Shown: positions 6,920 to 17,039, numbered from the stretch's first letter. The stretch: DNA of 64,000 bases from an uncultured Varibaculum sp. (GCF_902489465.1 NZ_CABTZZ010000002.1:21360-85359), one strand, 5' to 3'. Numbers and translations: made by a program. The notes: generated from the letters alone by a model not told the origin.

Positions 6920-9541
6920 TTAACTTAGCTGAAGATGAAACCTACCCGCCGGAACAGCCCGCTGCTGCGGCACCGTTACCTGGATAACTGAACCATCCTC
7001 CCATTTTCCGGCTAACAGCCCTTGCGCCAGTTGGTCACCAATTTCGCTTTGAATTAGCCGACGCAACGGACGTGCTCCGAATGCCGGGTCATAACCCCGG
7101 TCAGCTAGCCAATTCTTCGCGTCCTCGCTAACCTCCAGTTTCAACCTTCTAGATGCCAGCCGCTGCATGACCTGCGCCAGCTGCAAATCCACTATCTTAG
7201 CTAGCTGGGTGCGGCTAAGGGGCTGAAAAATCAGAATCTCGTCTAACCGGTTCAAGAACTCGGGTCGAAAATTGGCATTGACCGCTTCTTTCACGAGCCG
7301 TCCTTTCTCGTCCTCGGTTATATCCGGCTGCGTCAAGTACTGCGAGCCCAAGTTTGAGGTAAGCACTAAAATAGTGCTGCGAAAATCCACTACCCGGCCT
7401 TGCCCATCAGTAAGGCGGCCATCATCTAAGACCTGCAGCAACACATGGAAGATTTCTGGATGTGCCTTTTCCACTTCATCGAGCAGAATTACCGAATAGG
7501 GACGCCGCCGCACTGCCTCCGTAAGCTGTCCGCCCTCTTCATAACCCACGTATCCGGGAGGCGCCCCGATTAGGCGTGATACCGAGTGTTTTTCTCCGTA
7601 TTCGCTCATATCAATGCGCACCATGGCGGTGGGATCATCAAAGAGGAAGGCCGCTAAGGACTTGGCAAGCTCAGTCTTCCCCACCCCGGTTGGCCCGAGG
7701 AAGAGGAAAGATCCCGTCGGACGATTAGGGTCACTGACGCCTGCCCGCGAGCGCCGCACCGCATCTGCCACCGTCTGCACTGCTTGCTCTTGCCCAATTA
7801 GTCGTTTACCAATCTCGGTTTCCATATGTAAGAGCTTGTCAGTTTCGGTTTGCAACATTTTTCCGGTAGGGATCCCGGTCCAGGACTCCACGACTTCGGC
7901 GACTTCGGTAGAACCGACTTTTTCTACCACCATGACTTGGGAGTCATCACTTTCCTGCTCCTGCTTTTCAGCAGCGGCAATCGCAGCCCGGATTTGCGGG
8001 ATTTCTCCGTTCTGCAACCGTCCGGCACTTTCCCAATCGCCACTACGCATTGCCCGCTCTAGCTGGGTGTTTAGCTTATCGAGTTGGGCACGCAAATCCC
8101 CGACCTTATTGCGAGAGGCTTTTTCGGATTCCCACCGCACATTGAGGTCATCCAAGACTTGTTGTTCCTTGGCGATTTCCGCGCGCAAATCTTCCAGCCG
8201 GGCTCTGGTCTGCTCATCTGAGCCTTCGCCCTCGGAATCAGCTAAATAAGCTTCTTCCATTTTCAACCGGTCAACCTGACGGCGTTTTTCGTCTACCTCC
8301 ACCGGACTGGAATCTAGCTCCATCCGTAGCCGCGAAGCGGCCTCATCAATCAGGTCAATAGCTTTATCCGGCAAGTTGCGGTCGGTGATATAGCGATCCG
8401 AAAGTTTCGCCGCCGCCACCAGCGCCCCATCGGTAATCGTGACCTTATGGTGCGCCTCGTACTTGGGGGCAATCCCGCGCAAAATCGCTACCGTATCTTC
8501 TACCGAGGGTTCGGCTACGAACACCTGTTGGAAGCGGCGCTCTAGCGCCGGATCTTTCTCGATATGTTGTCGATACTCGTCCAGGGTGGTAGCTCCCACC
8601 ATCCGTAGTTCGCCGCGCGCCAGCATGGGTTTAATCATGTTGCCGGCATCCATCGCCCCCTCGGAGCCACCCCCGGCTCCTACTACCGTGTGCAGCTCGT
8701 CAATAAAGGTAATAACTTCCCCGCCAGCGTTCTTGATTTCTTCGAGGACGGCCTTGAGTCGCTCTTCGAACTCGCCGCGGTATTTGGCACCAGCAACCAT
8801 CGCTCCTAAATCTAGGCTGATCAGTTTCTTGTTTTGCAAAGACTGGGGAACGTCTCCGGCTACAATTCGTTGCGCTAGACCCTCTACTACTGCGGTTTTA
8901 CCTACCCCGGCCTCTCCGATTAACACTGGGTTGTTTTTGGTGCGCCGCGAGAGCACTTGGATTACGCGGCGAATTTCTTTGTCGCGTCCAATTACGGGAT
9001 CGAGTTTGCCGCTGCGGGCTACTTCCGTCAGGTCACGACCATATTTTTTCAAGGCATCGAAAGAGGCTTCGGGGTCTTGGGAAGTGACCGGGTCTTTGCG
9101 AATCTCTTGGAGCTTTTCACGCAGCGCGCTTGCGCTCGCGCCCGCCTTATTTAACAGGCGGCTAACGCCGGTTTCCCCTTCAGATTCATCTGCGAGGGCG
9201 ATTAACAGGTGTTCGGTAGATACGTATTCGTCAGTAAGTTCTCGCGCCAAATCACCGGCTTTATTAATCACCCGCCGCATAGCCAGGGAGGTTTGTACTT
9301 CCCCGACGGAACTGCCGGTGACGCTAGGCAGTGTTCCCAGCATATGATGCAGGGGCGCGTTAATCTGTTGGGTACGATTTGGTACTACCGCCTCCAGGAG
9401 CGCAAACGCGATCGAGTCGGTTTGCCCCAGCAAGGCATTCAACAGATGTTCTGGCTCTACCTGGGGATTTTTATTGGCCTGCGCGGCTTGCACCGCATCC
9501 CCTAAGGCAGCCTGCGATTTAACAGTAAGTTTAGTTTCCAT
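6920..9541 (-). CDS. clpB: ATP-dependent disaggregase ClpB
   Basis: ClpB is an AAA+ hexamer that pulls proteins out of aggregates together with DnaK. The 873-residue protein shows the N-terminal Clp repeat domain, first nucleotide-binding domain with [13 protein letters not shown], a Glu/Arg-rich coiled-coil middle domain (about residues 400-530), the second Walker [40 protein letters not shown], and the C-terminal D2-small domain with [10 protein letters not shown]. The start has GGGAGG 6 bases upstream. Its promoter region carries a HAIR palindrome (9604-9630), so it is very likely repressed by HspR. It is transcribed apart from the dnaK operon, which ends 230 bases upstream. Confidence 0.97.
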   Translation of the reverse strand: METKLTVKSQAALGDAVQAAQANKNPQVEPEHLLNALLGQTDSIAFALLEAVVPNRTQQINAPLHHMLGTLPSVTGSSVGEVQTSLAMRRVINKAGDLARELTDEYVSTEHLLIALADESEGETGVSRLLNKAGASASALREKLQEIRKDPVTSQDPEASFDALKKYGRDLTEVARSGKLDPVIGRDKEIRRVIQVLSRRTKNNPVLIGEAGVGKTAVVEGLAQRIVAGDVPQSLQNKKLISLDLGAMVAGAKYRGEFEERLKAVLEEIKNAGGEVITFIDELHTVVGAGGGSEGAMDAGNMIKPMLARGELRMVGATTLDEYRQHIEKDPALERRFQQVFVAEPSVEDTVAILRGIAPKYEAHHKVTITDGALVAAAKLSDRYITDRNLPDKAIDLIDEAASRLRMELDSSPVEVDEKRRQVDRLKMEEAYLADSEGEGSDEQTRARLEDLRAEIAKEQQVLDDLNVRWESEKASRNKVGDLRAQLDKLNTQLERAMRSGDWESAGRLQNGEIPQIRAAIAAAEKQEQESDDSQVMVVEKVGSTEVAEVVESWTGIPTGKMLQTETDKLLHMETEIGKRLIGQEQAVQTVADAVRRSRAGVSDPNRPTGSFLFLGPTGVGKTELAKSLAAFLFDDPTAMVRIDMSEYGEKHSVSRLIGAPPGYVGYEEGGQLTEAVRRRPYSVILLDEVEKAHPEIFHVLLQVLDDGRLTDGQGRVVDFRSTILVLTSNLGSQYLTQPDITEDEKGRLVKEAVNANFRPEFLNRLDEILIFQPLSRTQLAKIVDLQLAQVMQRLASRRLKLEVSEDAKNWLADRGYDPAFGARPLRRLIQSEIGDQLAQGLLAGKWEDGSVIQVTVPQQRAVPAGRFHLQLS

Positions 9542-9574
9542 ATATTTCCTCCCGTATTCCCATCCGGGTGGGAT

Positions 9575-9602
9575 GGGGTGTTGCTATTTAGTCCAACACC
9601 CC
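9575..9602. promoter_or_regulatory. Second palindrome in the clpB promoter region
   Basis: GGGGTGTTG (9575-9583) and CAACACCCC (9594-9602) form a perfect 9-bp inverted repeat around a 10-base centre. The centre carries TAAATA on the minus strand (9585-9590), a candidate clpB -10 element. It sits two bases from the HAIR palindrome. It could be a second operator or an RNA hairpin at the 5' end of the clpB mRNA. Confidence 0.5.
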
Positions 9603-9603
9603 A

Positions 9604-9630
9604 AAAGTTGAGTTTATTCCACTCAACTTT
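9604..9630. promoter_or_regulatory. HAIR element (HspR operator) upstream of clpB
   Basis: AAAGTTGAGT-N7-ACTCAACTTT is a perfect inverted repeat with 10-bp arms. It matches the HspR-associated inverted repeat consensus CTTGAGT-N7-ACTCAAG known from Streptomyces and mycobacteria, with both outer C/G positions swapped. It lies just upstream of the candidate clpB -10, where a bound repressor would block RNA polymerase. Confidence 0.9.
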
Positions 9631-9773
9631 AGATTCTTTGGTTTATCCCTCCTACTAACGACATTTTCTGTCGCCAAAATAAGCAGCGGAAACCCGTAAG
9701 CAAGCACGTCTATGCCCCACTCCACCGAGGAAGCGCCGGCAGCAGTGAAGAAAAAAGACTTTAAGCCGCAAGA

Positions 9774-10751
9774 CTACCGATAGTAGGAGTTATTTATTAA
9801 CGCTTGACGGTTATCTCGACCGCGTTTGACCGTCCAAACGATCCCCCAGATCAACAACCCGAGGCCAGTAAAGCCGATAATCGTGGGCACCACGAAAGCC
9901 GCAATCATTGGAGCGAAGGAAAGGTTAGGAAGAATCGCAATTGAGGAGATAACAGCCTCTTTATCACCTATGGGCTCGCATTTAACCTTCAAGGTTCCTT
10001 GAGATTCTAGGTTGTAAATAAAGGTGTGCTGCTCCTCGTCATCCGGGTCGGAGGCAAAACCGGAAACAAAACTATTGTCCCCAGATAGGGACTCAATCTT
10101 GTCTCCATTAAAAGTAGCGTCACAGCGCACGTTACCACCGTTAGAGGCTTCCACAACCAGCAGTGAAGTTCCCTGGTAGTCCGCAGTTCGGGTGATAGAG
10201 CTGACCCCTGGGTGGGTCTCCATCTTGGAATCTACTTGCAGACCATAAACCACTAGCATCGTGACAAAAGCAATCGGCGCTACCACTAGCATCAACACGA
10301 TTCCCACTACCAAAATAGTGATGGGCACGGCGCGAGATTTTGGAGTTTTCGGCGGTGTATCCGGATTGTCACCTAGGCCAGAAAAGCTCCCCGGCCCCAT
10401 ACCTCCCGGTCCGCCTGATTGTGGCATTCCCGAGGGCTCGCGCCAAGAATCGTTCCCACCATATCCAGGGGGAACCGGAAATTTCCGTTGCGGTTCCGAG
10501 AAAGACGGAGGCTGAGAGGATTCTTCCTCCGAGATGGTAGAAGAACCATTTGCTCCCCTAAAGCCGGCATTATTTTCCTCGCTAGCTCCAGCTGTTCTGG
10601 GCATTTGCCCCGCGGAAGACTCCGACTGAGAGGAGGCCGGCGCAGCAGCTTGTCGCTGCGTGGCCGGGGTGCCAGAATGCAGCTCACCATTCAACACCCA
10701 TTGTTCCTGTTCGCTAGAGTGCGCGCCGTATCTGTTAGGGGTTTCGCCCAT
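9774..10751 (-). CDS. Unknown membrane protein downstream of hspR
   Basis: I do not recognise a family. The 325-residue protein begins with about 150 residues rich in Gly, Pro, Ser and Gln, likely disordered and cytoplasmic, followed by a transmembrane helix (TILVVGIVLMLVVAPIAFV region), an extracytoplasmic domain of about 100 residues, and a second transmembrane helix near the C terminus (APMIAAFVVPTIIGFTGLGL region) with a basic end. The start at 10751 is chosen over 10763 because GGAGG then sits 4-5 bases upstream. It lies 39 bases after hspR on the same strand and could be read through from the heat-shock operon. It has no terminator hairpin I can see. Confidence 0.7.
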   Translation of the reverse strand: MGETPNRYGAHSSEQEQWVLNGELHSGTPATQRQAAAPASSQSESSAGQMPRTAGASEENNAGFRGANGSSTISEEESSQPPSFSEPQRKFPVPPGYGGNDSWREPSGMPQSGGPGGMGPGSFSGLGDNPDTPPKTPKSRAVPITILVVGIVLMLVVAPIAFVTMLVVYGLQVDSKMETHPGVSSITRTADYQGTSLLVVEASNGGNVRCDATFNGDKIESLSGDNSFVSGFASDPDDEEQHTFIYNLESQGTLKVKCEPIGDKEAVISSIAILPNLSFAPMIAAFVVPTIIGFTGLGLLIWGIVWTVKRGRDNRQALINNSYYR

Positions 10752-10790
10752 AGTTCCTCCCATTGATTAGCCTGAGCCCTATTGTAAACG

Positions 10791-11234
10791 CTAGCCTCGA
10801 TTTTCGCCCCAAATAATCATTTGTCCTGGCAGATAGGGGACGATTTCCTGCCCTCGCGCCACCCGCGAGAGCGGGAATTTAGTAAGTGGAGATACCTCAC
10901 CGGTGGGGGCAGCTGAAAACACCCGTCCGCGTCCTCGTTCATAAACAGCCAATCGCTGACGCAAACGTTGATTTTCTGCGGCTAAGTGAGCAGCGGCGCG
11001 CCGCAATTCCAGCACGCGTTTAATGCCCGCCAGGTTAATACCTTCTTCTTGGGACAGACGCTGGATTTCTCGCAGTTCTGCGATATCTTCGGCGCTATAA
11101 CGCCGCCCCCTACCCTTGGCGCGTTTAGGGATAACCAGCCCGATGCGGTCATATTGCCGCAGAGTTTGCGGATGCATCCCCGCCAACTCTGCGGCTACCG
11201 AAATCACATATAGGGTTTCCATTGATCGTGCCAT
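10791..11234 (-). CDS. hspR: Heat-shock repressor HspR (MerR-type)
   Basis: HspR represses the dnaK operon, clpB and other heat-shock genes by binding HAIR palindromes, usually with DnaK as co-repressor. The 147-residue protein has a MerR helix-turn-helix (VISVAAELAGMHPQTLRQYDRIGL, then GRGRRYSAEDI) and a coiled coil (ELRRAAAHLAAENQRLRQRL). Its C terminus is about 20 residues longer than the coiled coil requires. The start codon overlaps the dnaJ stop by one base, so translation is coupled. HAIR sites at 9604, 15188, 15253 and 25348 are its predicted targets. Confidence 0.95.
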   Translation of the reverse strand: MARSMETLYVISVAAELAGMHPQTLRQYDRIGLVIPKRAKGRGRRYSAEDIAELREIQRLSQEEGINLAGIKRVLELRRAAAHLAAENQRLRQRLAVYERGRGRVFSAAPTGEVSPLTKFPLSRVARGQEIVPYLPGQMIIWGENRG

Positions 11235-12241
11235 CAGCTTTTCTCAAGACCCAAGCGAGGATCGAAATCCGGGTGATCGGCTCGGATTGCTTCCCCTAAC
11301 TGATGGGCGATATCAACTACCCGCCTAGAAGGTTTACGCGGGTTGACTATCCGGACGGTAGCCACCACATCTAACCCATCCAAACCTTTCCCGCGCAAAC
11401 GCAGCTTAGTGCCCGAATCAGCCCCGGCAGGAATCTTAATAGTTGCAGTTTTACCTCCGAGCAGGGGCACTTTCACCGTGGCACCTGCCAATGCTTCTGC
11501 TGCAGTCACCGGCAGGTGCATTTGCAGAGACTTCCCGTCAAAGGAATACACCGGATCCGGTTTTACATGCACCGTTACTACCAGGTCACCACTTCCAGCT
11601 GGCCCCGGTCGCCCTTTCCCGCGCAGACGCAGCTTCTTACCATCACGAATCTTGCCGGGAATGCGCACGGTCATACTCTTGCCATCCACCGTCAACTTCA
11701 TGGTGCTCCCGACCATAGCGGCACGAAAATCTAAGGTGACTTCCGCGGCCAAATCTTGACCTTTACCCCCACCGGGAAAGCCGCCAGACTCCGCGCCGAA
11801 GGAACCAGGTGCCCCATAGCTGGCGCGCCCACCTGACGAAAACAGAGAACTAAACATGGAGCCGAGGTCGCCTGCTCCCAGGTTGATCCTAGCGGAGCCG
11901 GCCCCGGGAGCGGTTCCGCCCCCAAACATAGCGCCTAATACGTCTTCGAAGCCTCCGGCCCCACCACGACCTGAAGCGGGGCCGGCGCTGAAACGGGCCC
12001 CCCCGCCCGCCATAGCGCGAATCGCGTCATACTGCCGCTTTTGCTCCGGATCAGACAGCACCTGATATGCCTCCCCGATCGCCTTAAACTTTTCTTCGGC
12101 AGCTTTATCGCCGGGGTTTTGATCGGGATGGTATTTACGTGCCAGCTTCCGGTAAGCCTTCTTAATGGCCAACTGATCTGCTTTTTTTGACACCCCCAGG
12201 GTGCCGTAAAAATCTTTGCCTATCCAATCTTGTCCAGCCAT
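11234..12241 (-). CDS. dnaJ: DnaJ-class co-chaperone without zinc finger (CbpA-like)
   Basis: A DnaK co-chaperone with an N-terminal J domain (HPD at residues 38-40), a Gly/Phe/Ser-rich linker (about 75-150) and two C-terminal beta-barrel substrate-binding domains. The Cys-rich zinc-finger repeats (CxxCxGxG) found in classic DnaJ are absent, so by architecture it is a class B (CbpA-like) protein, although it sits in the usual dnaJ place of the dnaK operon. The ribosome site AGGAGGTG is 7 bases from the ATG. It lies 21 bases after grpE. Confidence 0.93.
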   Translation of the reverse strand: MAGQDWIGKDFYGTLGVSKKADQLAIKKAYRKLARKYHPDQNPGDKAAEEKFKAIGEAYQVLSDPEQKRQYDAIRAMAGGGARFSAGPASGRGGAGGFEDVLGAMFGGGTAPGAGSARINLGAGDLGSMFSSLFSSGGRASYGAPGSFGAESGGFPGGGKGQDLAAEVTLDFRAAMVGSTMKLTVDGKSMTVRIPGKIRDGKKLRLRGKGRPGPAGSGDLVVTVHVKPDPVYSFDGKSLQMHLPVTAAEALAGATVKVPLLGGKTATIKIPAGADSGTKLRLRGKGLDGLDVVATVRIVNPRKPSRRVVDIAHQLGEAIRADHPDFDPRLGLEKS

Positions 12242-12262
12242 GAACGCTCACCTCCTTAATCC

Positions 12263-13138
12263 CTAATCTGGGTTATTGACTATTACTTTCGTTGCCCGTA
12301 AAACATTTTCGCCCACTTTATACCCGGGCTGGAGTACCTGGGCGATACTGGGTTCGCCCTCCCCACCACTTTGCGCCATCAGGGCTTCATGCACGTTTGG
12401 GTCGAATTCCTCCCCAATGCTGCCGTAGCGAGTTAGCCCAAAGTTGGTTTCCAGGGTATTTTCCAGTTTCTTCGCAATAGCTTCGAAGGGACCTTCTAGG
12501 TCTCCGGCATCGCGAGCTGCTTGCACATCGTCGAGGACGCCTAGCAGTACCTGCAAGACTGCTTTTTGCCCTTCGCTATGATGAGCCGACATTTCTGACT
12601 TACTGCGCTTAACATACCCAGAGTATTCCTGCTGTAAGTTATAGGTTTCTGCTCTTGCGCGCGCCAGCTGTTCGGTAAGCTCTGCCACCTGGGCTTTAAG
12701 CTGATCAAGCTCCGCAGTAGGCTCCGAATCCGCTTCGGTTTCTGCCGGCACGCCATTTTCCCCTTCAGCGGGTGCCGGAGCATCGGCGATCTCTTCTCCC
12801 AGGCGTGCGGCGAGGTCAACGAAAGCCGCATTTTCGTCCGGTTCCTCGGCTTTCTCCATGCTGCCACTGCCTGCAGGCGCCGATTCCTTGGAGGAATCCA
12901 AGTCTTCCTCAGCGCCCTTTTCCGGCTTTGAATTAGCGGAGCTAGTATCTGGCGCCGGGAAAGCTTCCGCCTGATTATCTTGGCCGTTAGTGGTTACTTC
13001 CGGCGTACCTGCTGGTTGTGCTTGGTCTGCCTGCGAGGCGGCAGAATCCGCTGGTTTTTCTGGCTCTGGTTCCGAAGTAGGATGCAATGGGTCTTTCACC
13101 TTGATCTTTATCCTCCGTTTCCCATTGTGCTGATCCAA
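12263..13138 (-). CDS. grpE: Nucleotide exchange factor GrpE with long acidic N-terminal extension
   Basis: GrpE releases ADP from DnaK. The conserved part begins near residue 140 with the long coiled coil (DQLKAQVAELTEQLARARAE region), then NLQQEYSGYVKRSKSE, and ends in the beta-wing with the family motif near RATKVIVNNPD. The first 140 or so residues are rich in Glu, Asp, Ala, Ser and Pro and probably disordered, making the protein longer (291 residues) than the usual 180-230. Translation appears to begin at TTG (13138) just after GGGGGTAAAAA. It lies between dnaK and dnaJ in the operon. Confidence 0.94.
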   Translation of the reverse strand: MDQHNGKRRIKIKVKDPLHPTSEPEPEKPADSAASQADQAQPAGTPEVTTNGQDNQAEAFPAPDTSSANSKPEKGAEEDLDSSKESAPAGSGSMEKAEEPDENAAFVDLAARLGEEIADAPAPAEGENGVPAETEADSEPTAELDQLKAQVAELTEQLARARAETYNLQQEYSGYVKRSKSEMSAHHSEGQKAVLQVLLGVLDDVQAARDAGDLEGPFEAIAKKLENTLETNFGLTRYGSIGEEFDPNVHEALMAQSGGEGEPSIAQVLQPGYKVGENVLRATKVIVNNPD

Positions 13139-13203
13139 ATTTTTACCCCCTGCCCAGGGGCGCCCACTTTCGCGAGCGCCCCAGACAGTTTGAGACTAAA
13201 GAG

Positions 13204-15081
13204 TTACTTGTTTTCGTCCTCTTCGTCGACTACTTCCGCATCGATTACGTCATCGTCTGCTCCCGCTCCAGCATCCTCAGCGCTGGAGGCGCCAGATTCA
13301 GCCTGACTTTGTGCTGCTTCTGCCTGGGTCTGCGCATAGAGAGTTTCCCCAATCTTTTGCGACTTGGTGTTCAGTTCTTCCATCGCTGCCTTCACGGCCT
13401 CGATGTCTTCGCCCTCCAAAGCCTGCTTAACCTTGTCGGAGGCTTCGCGTACCTCTTTGGCGATTTCCTCGGGCAGCTTTTCAGCATTATCTTTTAGCAG
13501 TTTCTCGATCGAGTAAACCGTCTGTTCCGCCGAGTTACGCAAATCGGCTTCTTCTCGCCGCTTCTCGTCCTCTTCGGCGTGGGCTTCCGCCTCTTTAACC
13601 ATGCGGTCGATCTCTTCCTTGGAAAGCGCCGAACCCCCAGAAATAGTCATTGACTGTTCTTTATTGGTGTTTTGGTCTTTCGCGGATACGTGCACAATCC
13701 CGTTGGTGTCGATATCGAAAGTGACTTCGATCCGGGGAACCCCCATAGGTGCCGGCAGAATCCCGGTCAGTTGGAAGGTGCCCAGCGACTTGTTGTCACG
13801 GGTGAAAGTACGCTCCCCTTGGAATACCTGGATTAGCACCGAATCCTGGTTATCTTCCGCAGTGGAGAAGATTTCCGAATGCTTGGTAGGAATCGCGCTA
13901 TTACGCTTAATCAGGGTAGTCATTACCCCACCCTTGGTTTCGATTCCCAGGGACAAGGGGGTGACATCAATTAGGAGGACGTCACTGCGGTCTCCCTGGA
14001 TAATCCCGGTTTGTAGGGCGGCACCAGTGGCTACCACTTCATCGGGGTTAACCGACTTATTGGCTTCTTTTCCACCGGTCAAGGTCTTTACCATCTCGGC
14101 TACTGCCGGCATCCGGGTGGAGCCACCCACTAGCACCACGTGGTCAATATCGGACACGTGGATCTTGGCATCCGCGATTACCTGCTCGAAGGGTTTGCGG
14201 GTGCGTTCTAGCAGATCCTGGGTCATTTCTTCGAAGTGGGCGCGAGTGAGGCGCTCATCTAGGTGCACCGGGCCAGATTCGGCCATCGACAGGTACTGCA
14301 GAGAAATCTGGGTAGAGGTCGCCGAAGATAGTTCCTTCTTGGCTTGCTCGGCGGCATCGCGTAGGCGCTGAATCGCGATCTTGTCATTCGACAGATCCAC
14401 GCCGGTATTGGTTTTGACGGTACCGATTAGCCAATCCACGATCCGCTGATCCCAGTCGTCACCACCGAGGCGGTTATCACCGTTAGTGGCACGCACTTCG
14501 ATAGTGGAAAAGCCGTCCTCATCCTTCATTACTTCCAGCAGGGAAACGTCAAAAGTACCGCCACCAAGGTCGAATACCAGGATGGATTCGTCCTTTTCAC
14601 TCTTTTCCAACCCGTATGCCAGCGCGGCCGCGGTGGGCTCATTTACCAGACGCAGTACGTTTAGTCCCGCAATTTTACCGGCGTCTTTGGTGGCCTGACG
14701 CTGCGCATCGTTGAAGTAGGCCGGCACGGTGATTACTGCGTCCTGTACCGAGTCCCCTAAGTACTCTTCAGCATCTTTCTTCAGCTTGCCCAAAATGAAA
14801 GCGCTGATCTGCTGGGGGGTGTATTCTTTATCGTCAATTTTTACCTTCCAGGAGCTGTCTCCCATATGACGCTTCACGGAGGCAATGGTGCGATCTACGT
14901 TAGTTACCGCCTGCCGTTTGGCAACTTCGCCCACCAAAACTTCCCCGGCCTTAGAGAACGCCACCACCGAGGGGGTGGTACGCTGACCTTCCGCATTGGC
15001 AACAATAGTGGGTTGCCCGCCTTCTAGAACCGCAATTGCGGAGTTGGTGGTACCCAAGTCAATACCTACTGCACGTGCCAT
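13204..15081 (-). CDS. dnaK: Molecular chaperone DnaK (Hsp70)
   Basis: Hsp70 chaperone, first gene of dnaK-grpE-dnaJ-hspR. The 625-residue protein starts with [14 protein letters not shown], has [13 protein letters not shown], the phosphate and hinge motifs of the ATPase domain, the substrate-binding domain starting near [18 protein letters not shown], and an acidic helical lid ending in [17 protein letters not shown], the typical DnaK C terminus. Two HAIR palindromes lie in the 400-base upstream region. The ribosome site is a GGAAGGAAAG stretch just ahead of the ATG. Confidence 0.98.
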   Translation of the reverse strand: MARAVGIDLGTTNSAIAVLEGGQPTIVANAEGQRTTPSVVAFSKAGEVLVGEVAKRQAVTNVDRTIASVKRHMGDSSWKVKIDDKEYTPQQISAFILGKLKKDAEEYLGDSVQDAVITVPAYFNDAQRQATKDAGKIAGLNVLRLVNEPTAAALAYGLEKSEKDESILVFDLGGGTFDVSLLEVMKDEDGFSTIEVRATNGDNRLGGDDWDQRIVDWLIGTVKTNTGVDLSNDKIAIQRLRDAAEQAKKELSSATSTQISLQYLSMAESGPVHLDERLTRAHFEEMTQDLLERTRKPFEQVIADAKIHVSDIDHVVLVGGSTRMPAVAEMVKTLTGGKEANKSVNPDEVVATGAALQTGIIQGDRSDVLLIDVTPLSLGIETKGGVMTTLIKRNSAIPTKHSEIFSTAEDNQDSVLIQVFQGERTFTRDNKSLGTFQLTGILPAPMGVPRIEVTFDIDTNGIVHVSAKDQNTNKEQSMTISGGSALSKEEIDRMVKEAEAHAEEDEKRREEADLRNSAEQTVYSIEKLLKDNAEKLPEEIAKEVREASDKVKQALEGEDIEAVKAAMEELNTKSQKIGETLYAQTQAEAAQSQAESGASSAEDAGAGADDDVIDAEVVDEEDENK

Positions 15082-15187
15082 AATCTTTCCTTCCTAAGAA
15101 TCTTTTTAGTTGGTCTTACTAGCTCTAGGCTCTGACGGCTGATGCCCGATACTGTCAGCATTGGCGCCCTCCGATCAGATTTCCATG

Positions 15188-15214
15188 AACCTTGAGCCTT
15201 ACGCACTCAAGGTT
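15188..15214. promoter_or_regulatory. HAIR element 1 (HspR operator) upstream of dnaK
   Basis: AACCTTGAGC-N7-ACTCAAGGTT; the core CTTGAGC-N7-ACTCAAG differs from the HAIR consensus at a single base. It lies about 107 bases upstream of the dnaK start. Confidence 0.92.
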
Positions 15215-15252
15215 ACCAAATATCGACGAAGTATCAAGCCACATCTTCAAAA

Positions 15253-15273
15253 CCTGAGTCTACTTAACTCAAC
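15253..15273. promoter_or_regulatory. HAIR element 2 (imperfect) upstream of dnaK
   Basis: CCTGAGT-N7-ACTCAAC keeps the 7-base spacer and a consensus-like right arm with a changed left arm. Its centre is 62 bases upstream of that of HAIR element 1. Two sites before dnaK are a known arrangement in actinobacteria. Confidence 0.75.
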
Positions 15274-15483
15274 TTTAAACAGGCAGCTTTTATTCCCCTA
15301 TTTCTAAGTATTTTTAAGAAAAGCCTTTAAAAGTGCGGCAAACTGGGATTTTATCTTAAACAAAACCTATTACGGCAAAGATTTCCCAAAACTTAGCCCG
15401 CTAAGGTCAAGTTACTTCCCAAATTGCGCTGGGAGCGTATATCTTTTCTAGGTAAGAGCATTCCGCGCAGTAAAGGAGAAAAC

Positions 15484-15912
15484 ATGGCAGTAGAACTGGT
15501 TGAAGAGTTTAGCAACGAACTCGTAGAGGCATTTTCTCGGCTCCTCCCCCAGCTTTCACAGTCCGCCAAGCAGCTAAGCCCACATCAAATAAAAGAATTC
15601 TGCGACCAAGAGGGGGTTTATCTGTTGGTCTTCCGCTCCGAAGAGGGAGAAATCTTAGGGATGCTCTCCTTAGCAACCTTCAAAATCCCCACCGGTAAGC
15701 GGGCCTGGATCGAGGACGTGGTCGTAGATTCAGCTGCCCGCGGCCAGGGAGCAGGGCAAAGACTAGTAGAGGCAGCAGTGCGCCACGCCAAAAAAGTCGG
15801 AGCTAAAACCGTGGATCTTACCTCCCGCCCCTCGCGCGAGGCCGCCAACCGGCTATATCGGCGCTGCGGATTTAAACAGCGCGAAACCAACGTTTACCGT
15901 TACGCGGGATAG
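15484..15912 (+). CDS. GNAT-family N-acetyltransferase
   Basis: A 142-residue GNAT acyltransferase. The acetyl-CoA-binding motif A is VVDSAARGQGAGQRLVEAAV (R/QxxGxG/A type), preceded by the beta-strand RAWIEDVVV, and the C terminus has LTSRPSREAANRLYRRCGF, the usual motif B. The start at 15484 was chosen because AAAGGAG lies 5 bases upstream; an upstream in-frame ATG at 15424 has no such site. Substrate is unknown; it could act on a small molecule or a protein N terminus. Confidence 0.9.
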   Translation: MAVELVEEFSNELVEAFSRLLPQLSQSAKQLSPHQIKEFCDQEGVYLLVFRSEEGEILGMLSLATFKIPTGKRAWIEDVVVDSAARGQGAGQRLVEAAVRHAKKVGAKTVDLTSRPSREAANRLYRRCGFKQRETNVYRYAG

Positions 15913-16173
15913 TTTAATCTCCCCTTATATCCTCACAAACGTATAGCTACAAAGACTCACAACTGTGAGGGGTCGGCCGAGTTTGCCCTGTGATGCAAGA
16001 TAAAACACATTAACAAATTAGATAACCATATTTGCTGATAAACCCACTTTAAAGCGGTTTTTTCCCAAAGACCCCACGGCGTAAAGAGTGAGTTAGCTAG
16101 CAATGTTGCCCAAAGAGAGTAGGGATCAGGGAACAATAGGGGCAAAAGTAGTCGAGAAATAAGGAATGATTAC
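15913..16173. other. Intergenic region with a short palindrome
   Basis: The region holds CTCACA-AC-TGTGAG (15956-15969), a perfect 6-bp inverted repeat 205 bases before the aldo/keto reductase, which could be an operator. No terminator with a T-run is seen for the acetyltransferase gene. A 61-codon minus-strand frame here looks fortuitous. Confidence 0.4.
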
Positions 16174-17022
16174 ATGAGCGCCCTGTCCATTCCCAGTGTG
16201 GAACTTTCCACCGGATATCAGATTCCGCAATTTGGTTTTGGAACTTACAAAATTGCCCCGGAAGATTGCGTAGATGCAGTTAAATATGCTTTAGATCTCG
16301 GCATTCGCCATATCGATACCGCGCAGATGTATCACAATGAGGCAGAAGTGGGACGAGCTATTGAAGAATCCGGGATTGACCGCGAAGAAATTTTCTTAAC
16401 CACCAAGCTTAATAATGACAAGCACCTGCCGGAGGACGCCCGGAAGTCTTTCCAGCAGAGCCTGGAAGATTTACGCACCGACTATGTGGATCTGTTTTTG
16501 ATCCACTGGCCGCTTCCCACCCTTTATGGGGGAGACTTCGTGCAGACTTGGCGCACTCTCCTGGAGTTCCAGTTCGATAAGACCGCCCGTACCGTGGGGG
16601 TTTCTAATTTCCAGATCAACCACCTGGAGCGTTTGATCGCGGAAACGGGAGTAACCCCGGCTGTCAACCAGGTAGAGATTCACCCCCAGTTTGCCAATAA
16701 CGCGCTGCGGGCTTTTCATAGCCAACACCAGATCGTGACCGAAGCCTGGTCACCACTAGCTCGCGGCAATGTTTTAGAGGAAGAAATAGTAGTTGCGGCA
16801 TCCAGGCGCCTCGGGAAAACGCCTGCCCAGATAGTACTGCGTTGGGGCATTGAACGCGGAGACGTCCTCTTCCCCAAGTCGGTTCACCCCGACCGCATTA
16901 AAGAAAACCTGGATATTTTTGATTTCCAACTAGATGAACAGGCTAAAGCCGATCTGGATTCTTTAGATAAGGGCGAGGCGGGACGCTCCGGTTCCCACCC
17001 CGACACTATGGCTATCCTCTAA
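16174..17022 (+). CDS. Aldo/keto reductase (2,5-diketo-D-gluconate reductase type)
   Basis: An NADPH-dependent carbonyl reductase with a TIM-barrel fold. The 282-residue sequence has the catalytic tetrad in its usual places: Asp and Tyr in RHIDTAQMYHNEAEVG, Lys in TTKLNND, and His in FLIHWPLP. The cofactor loop is present at LFPKSVHPDRIKENLDIFDF. The N terminus PSVELSTGYQIPQFGFGTYKI is typical of the AKR5 group (DkgA/DkgB, YtbE). AAGGA lies 7 bases before the ATG. The physiological substrate is not known. Confidence 0.93.
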   Translation: MSALSIPSVELSTGYQIPQFGFGTYKIAPEDCVDAVKYALDLGIRHIDTAQMYHNEAEVGRAIEESGIDREEIFLTTKLNNDKHLPEDARKSFQQSLEDLRTDYVDLFLIHWPLPTLYGGDFVQTWRTLLEFQFDKTARTVGVSNFQINHLERLIAETGVTPAVNQVEIHPQFANNALRAFHSQHQIVTEAWSPLARGNVLEEEIVVAASRRLGKTPAQIVLRWGIERGDVLFPKSVHPDRIKENLDIFDFQLDEQAKADLDSLDKGEAGRSGSHPDTMAIL

Positions 17023-17039
17023 ACTTCTGTATCTGCCAA

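Noticed and set aside
8439..9347. 302-codon frame antisense to clpB
   Set aside because: It is the complement of a well-conserved coding region with matching ClpB motifs on the other strand, and the peptide is Ser/Arg-rich without domain features.
13601..14371. 256-codon frame antisense to dnaK
   Set aside because: It is a shadow of the dnaK reading frame; DnaK motifs are intact on the minus strand.
15957..16145. 61-codon minus-strand frame between the GNAT and aldo/keto reductase genes
   Set aside because: It is short, has no ribosome site and no recognisable features.
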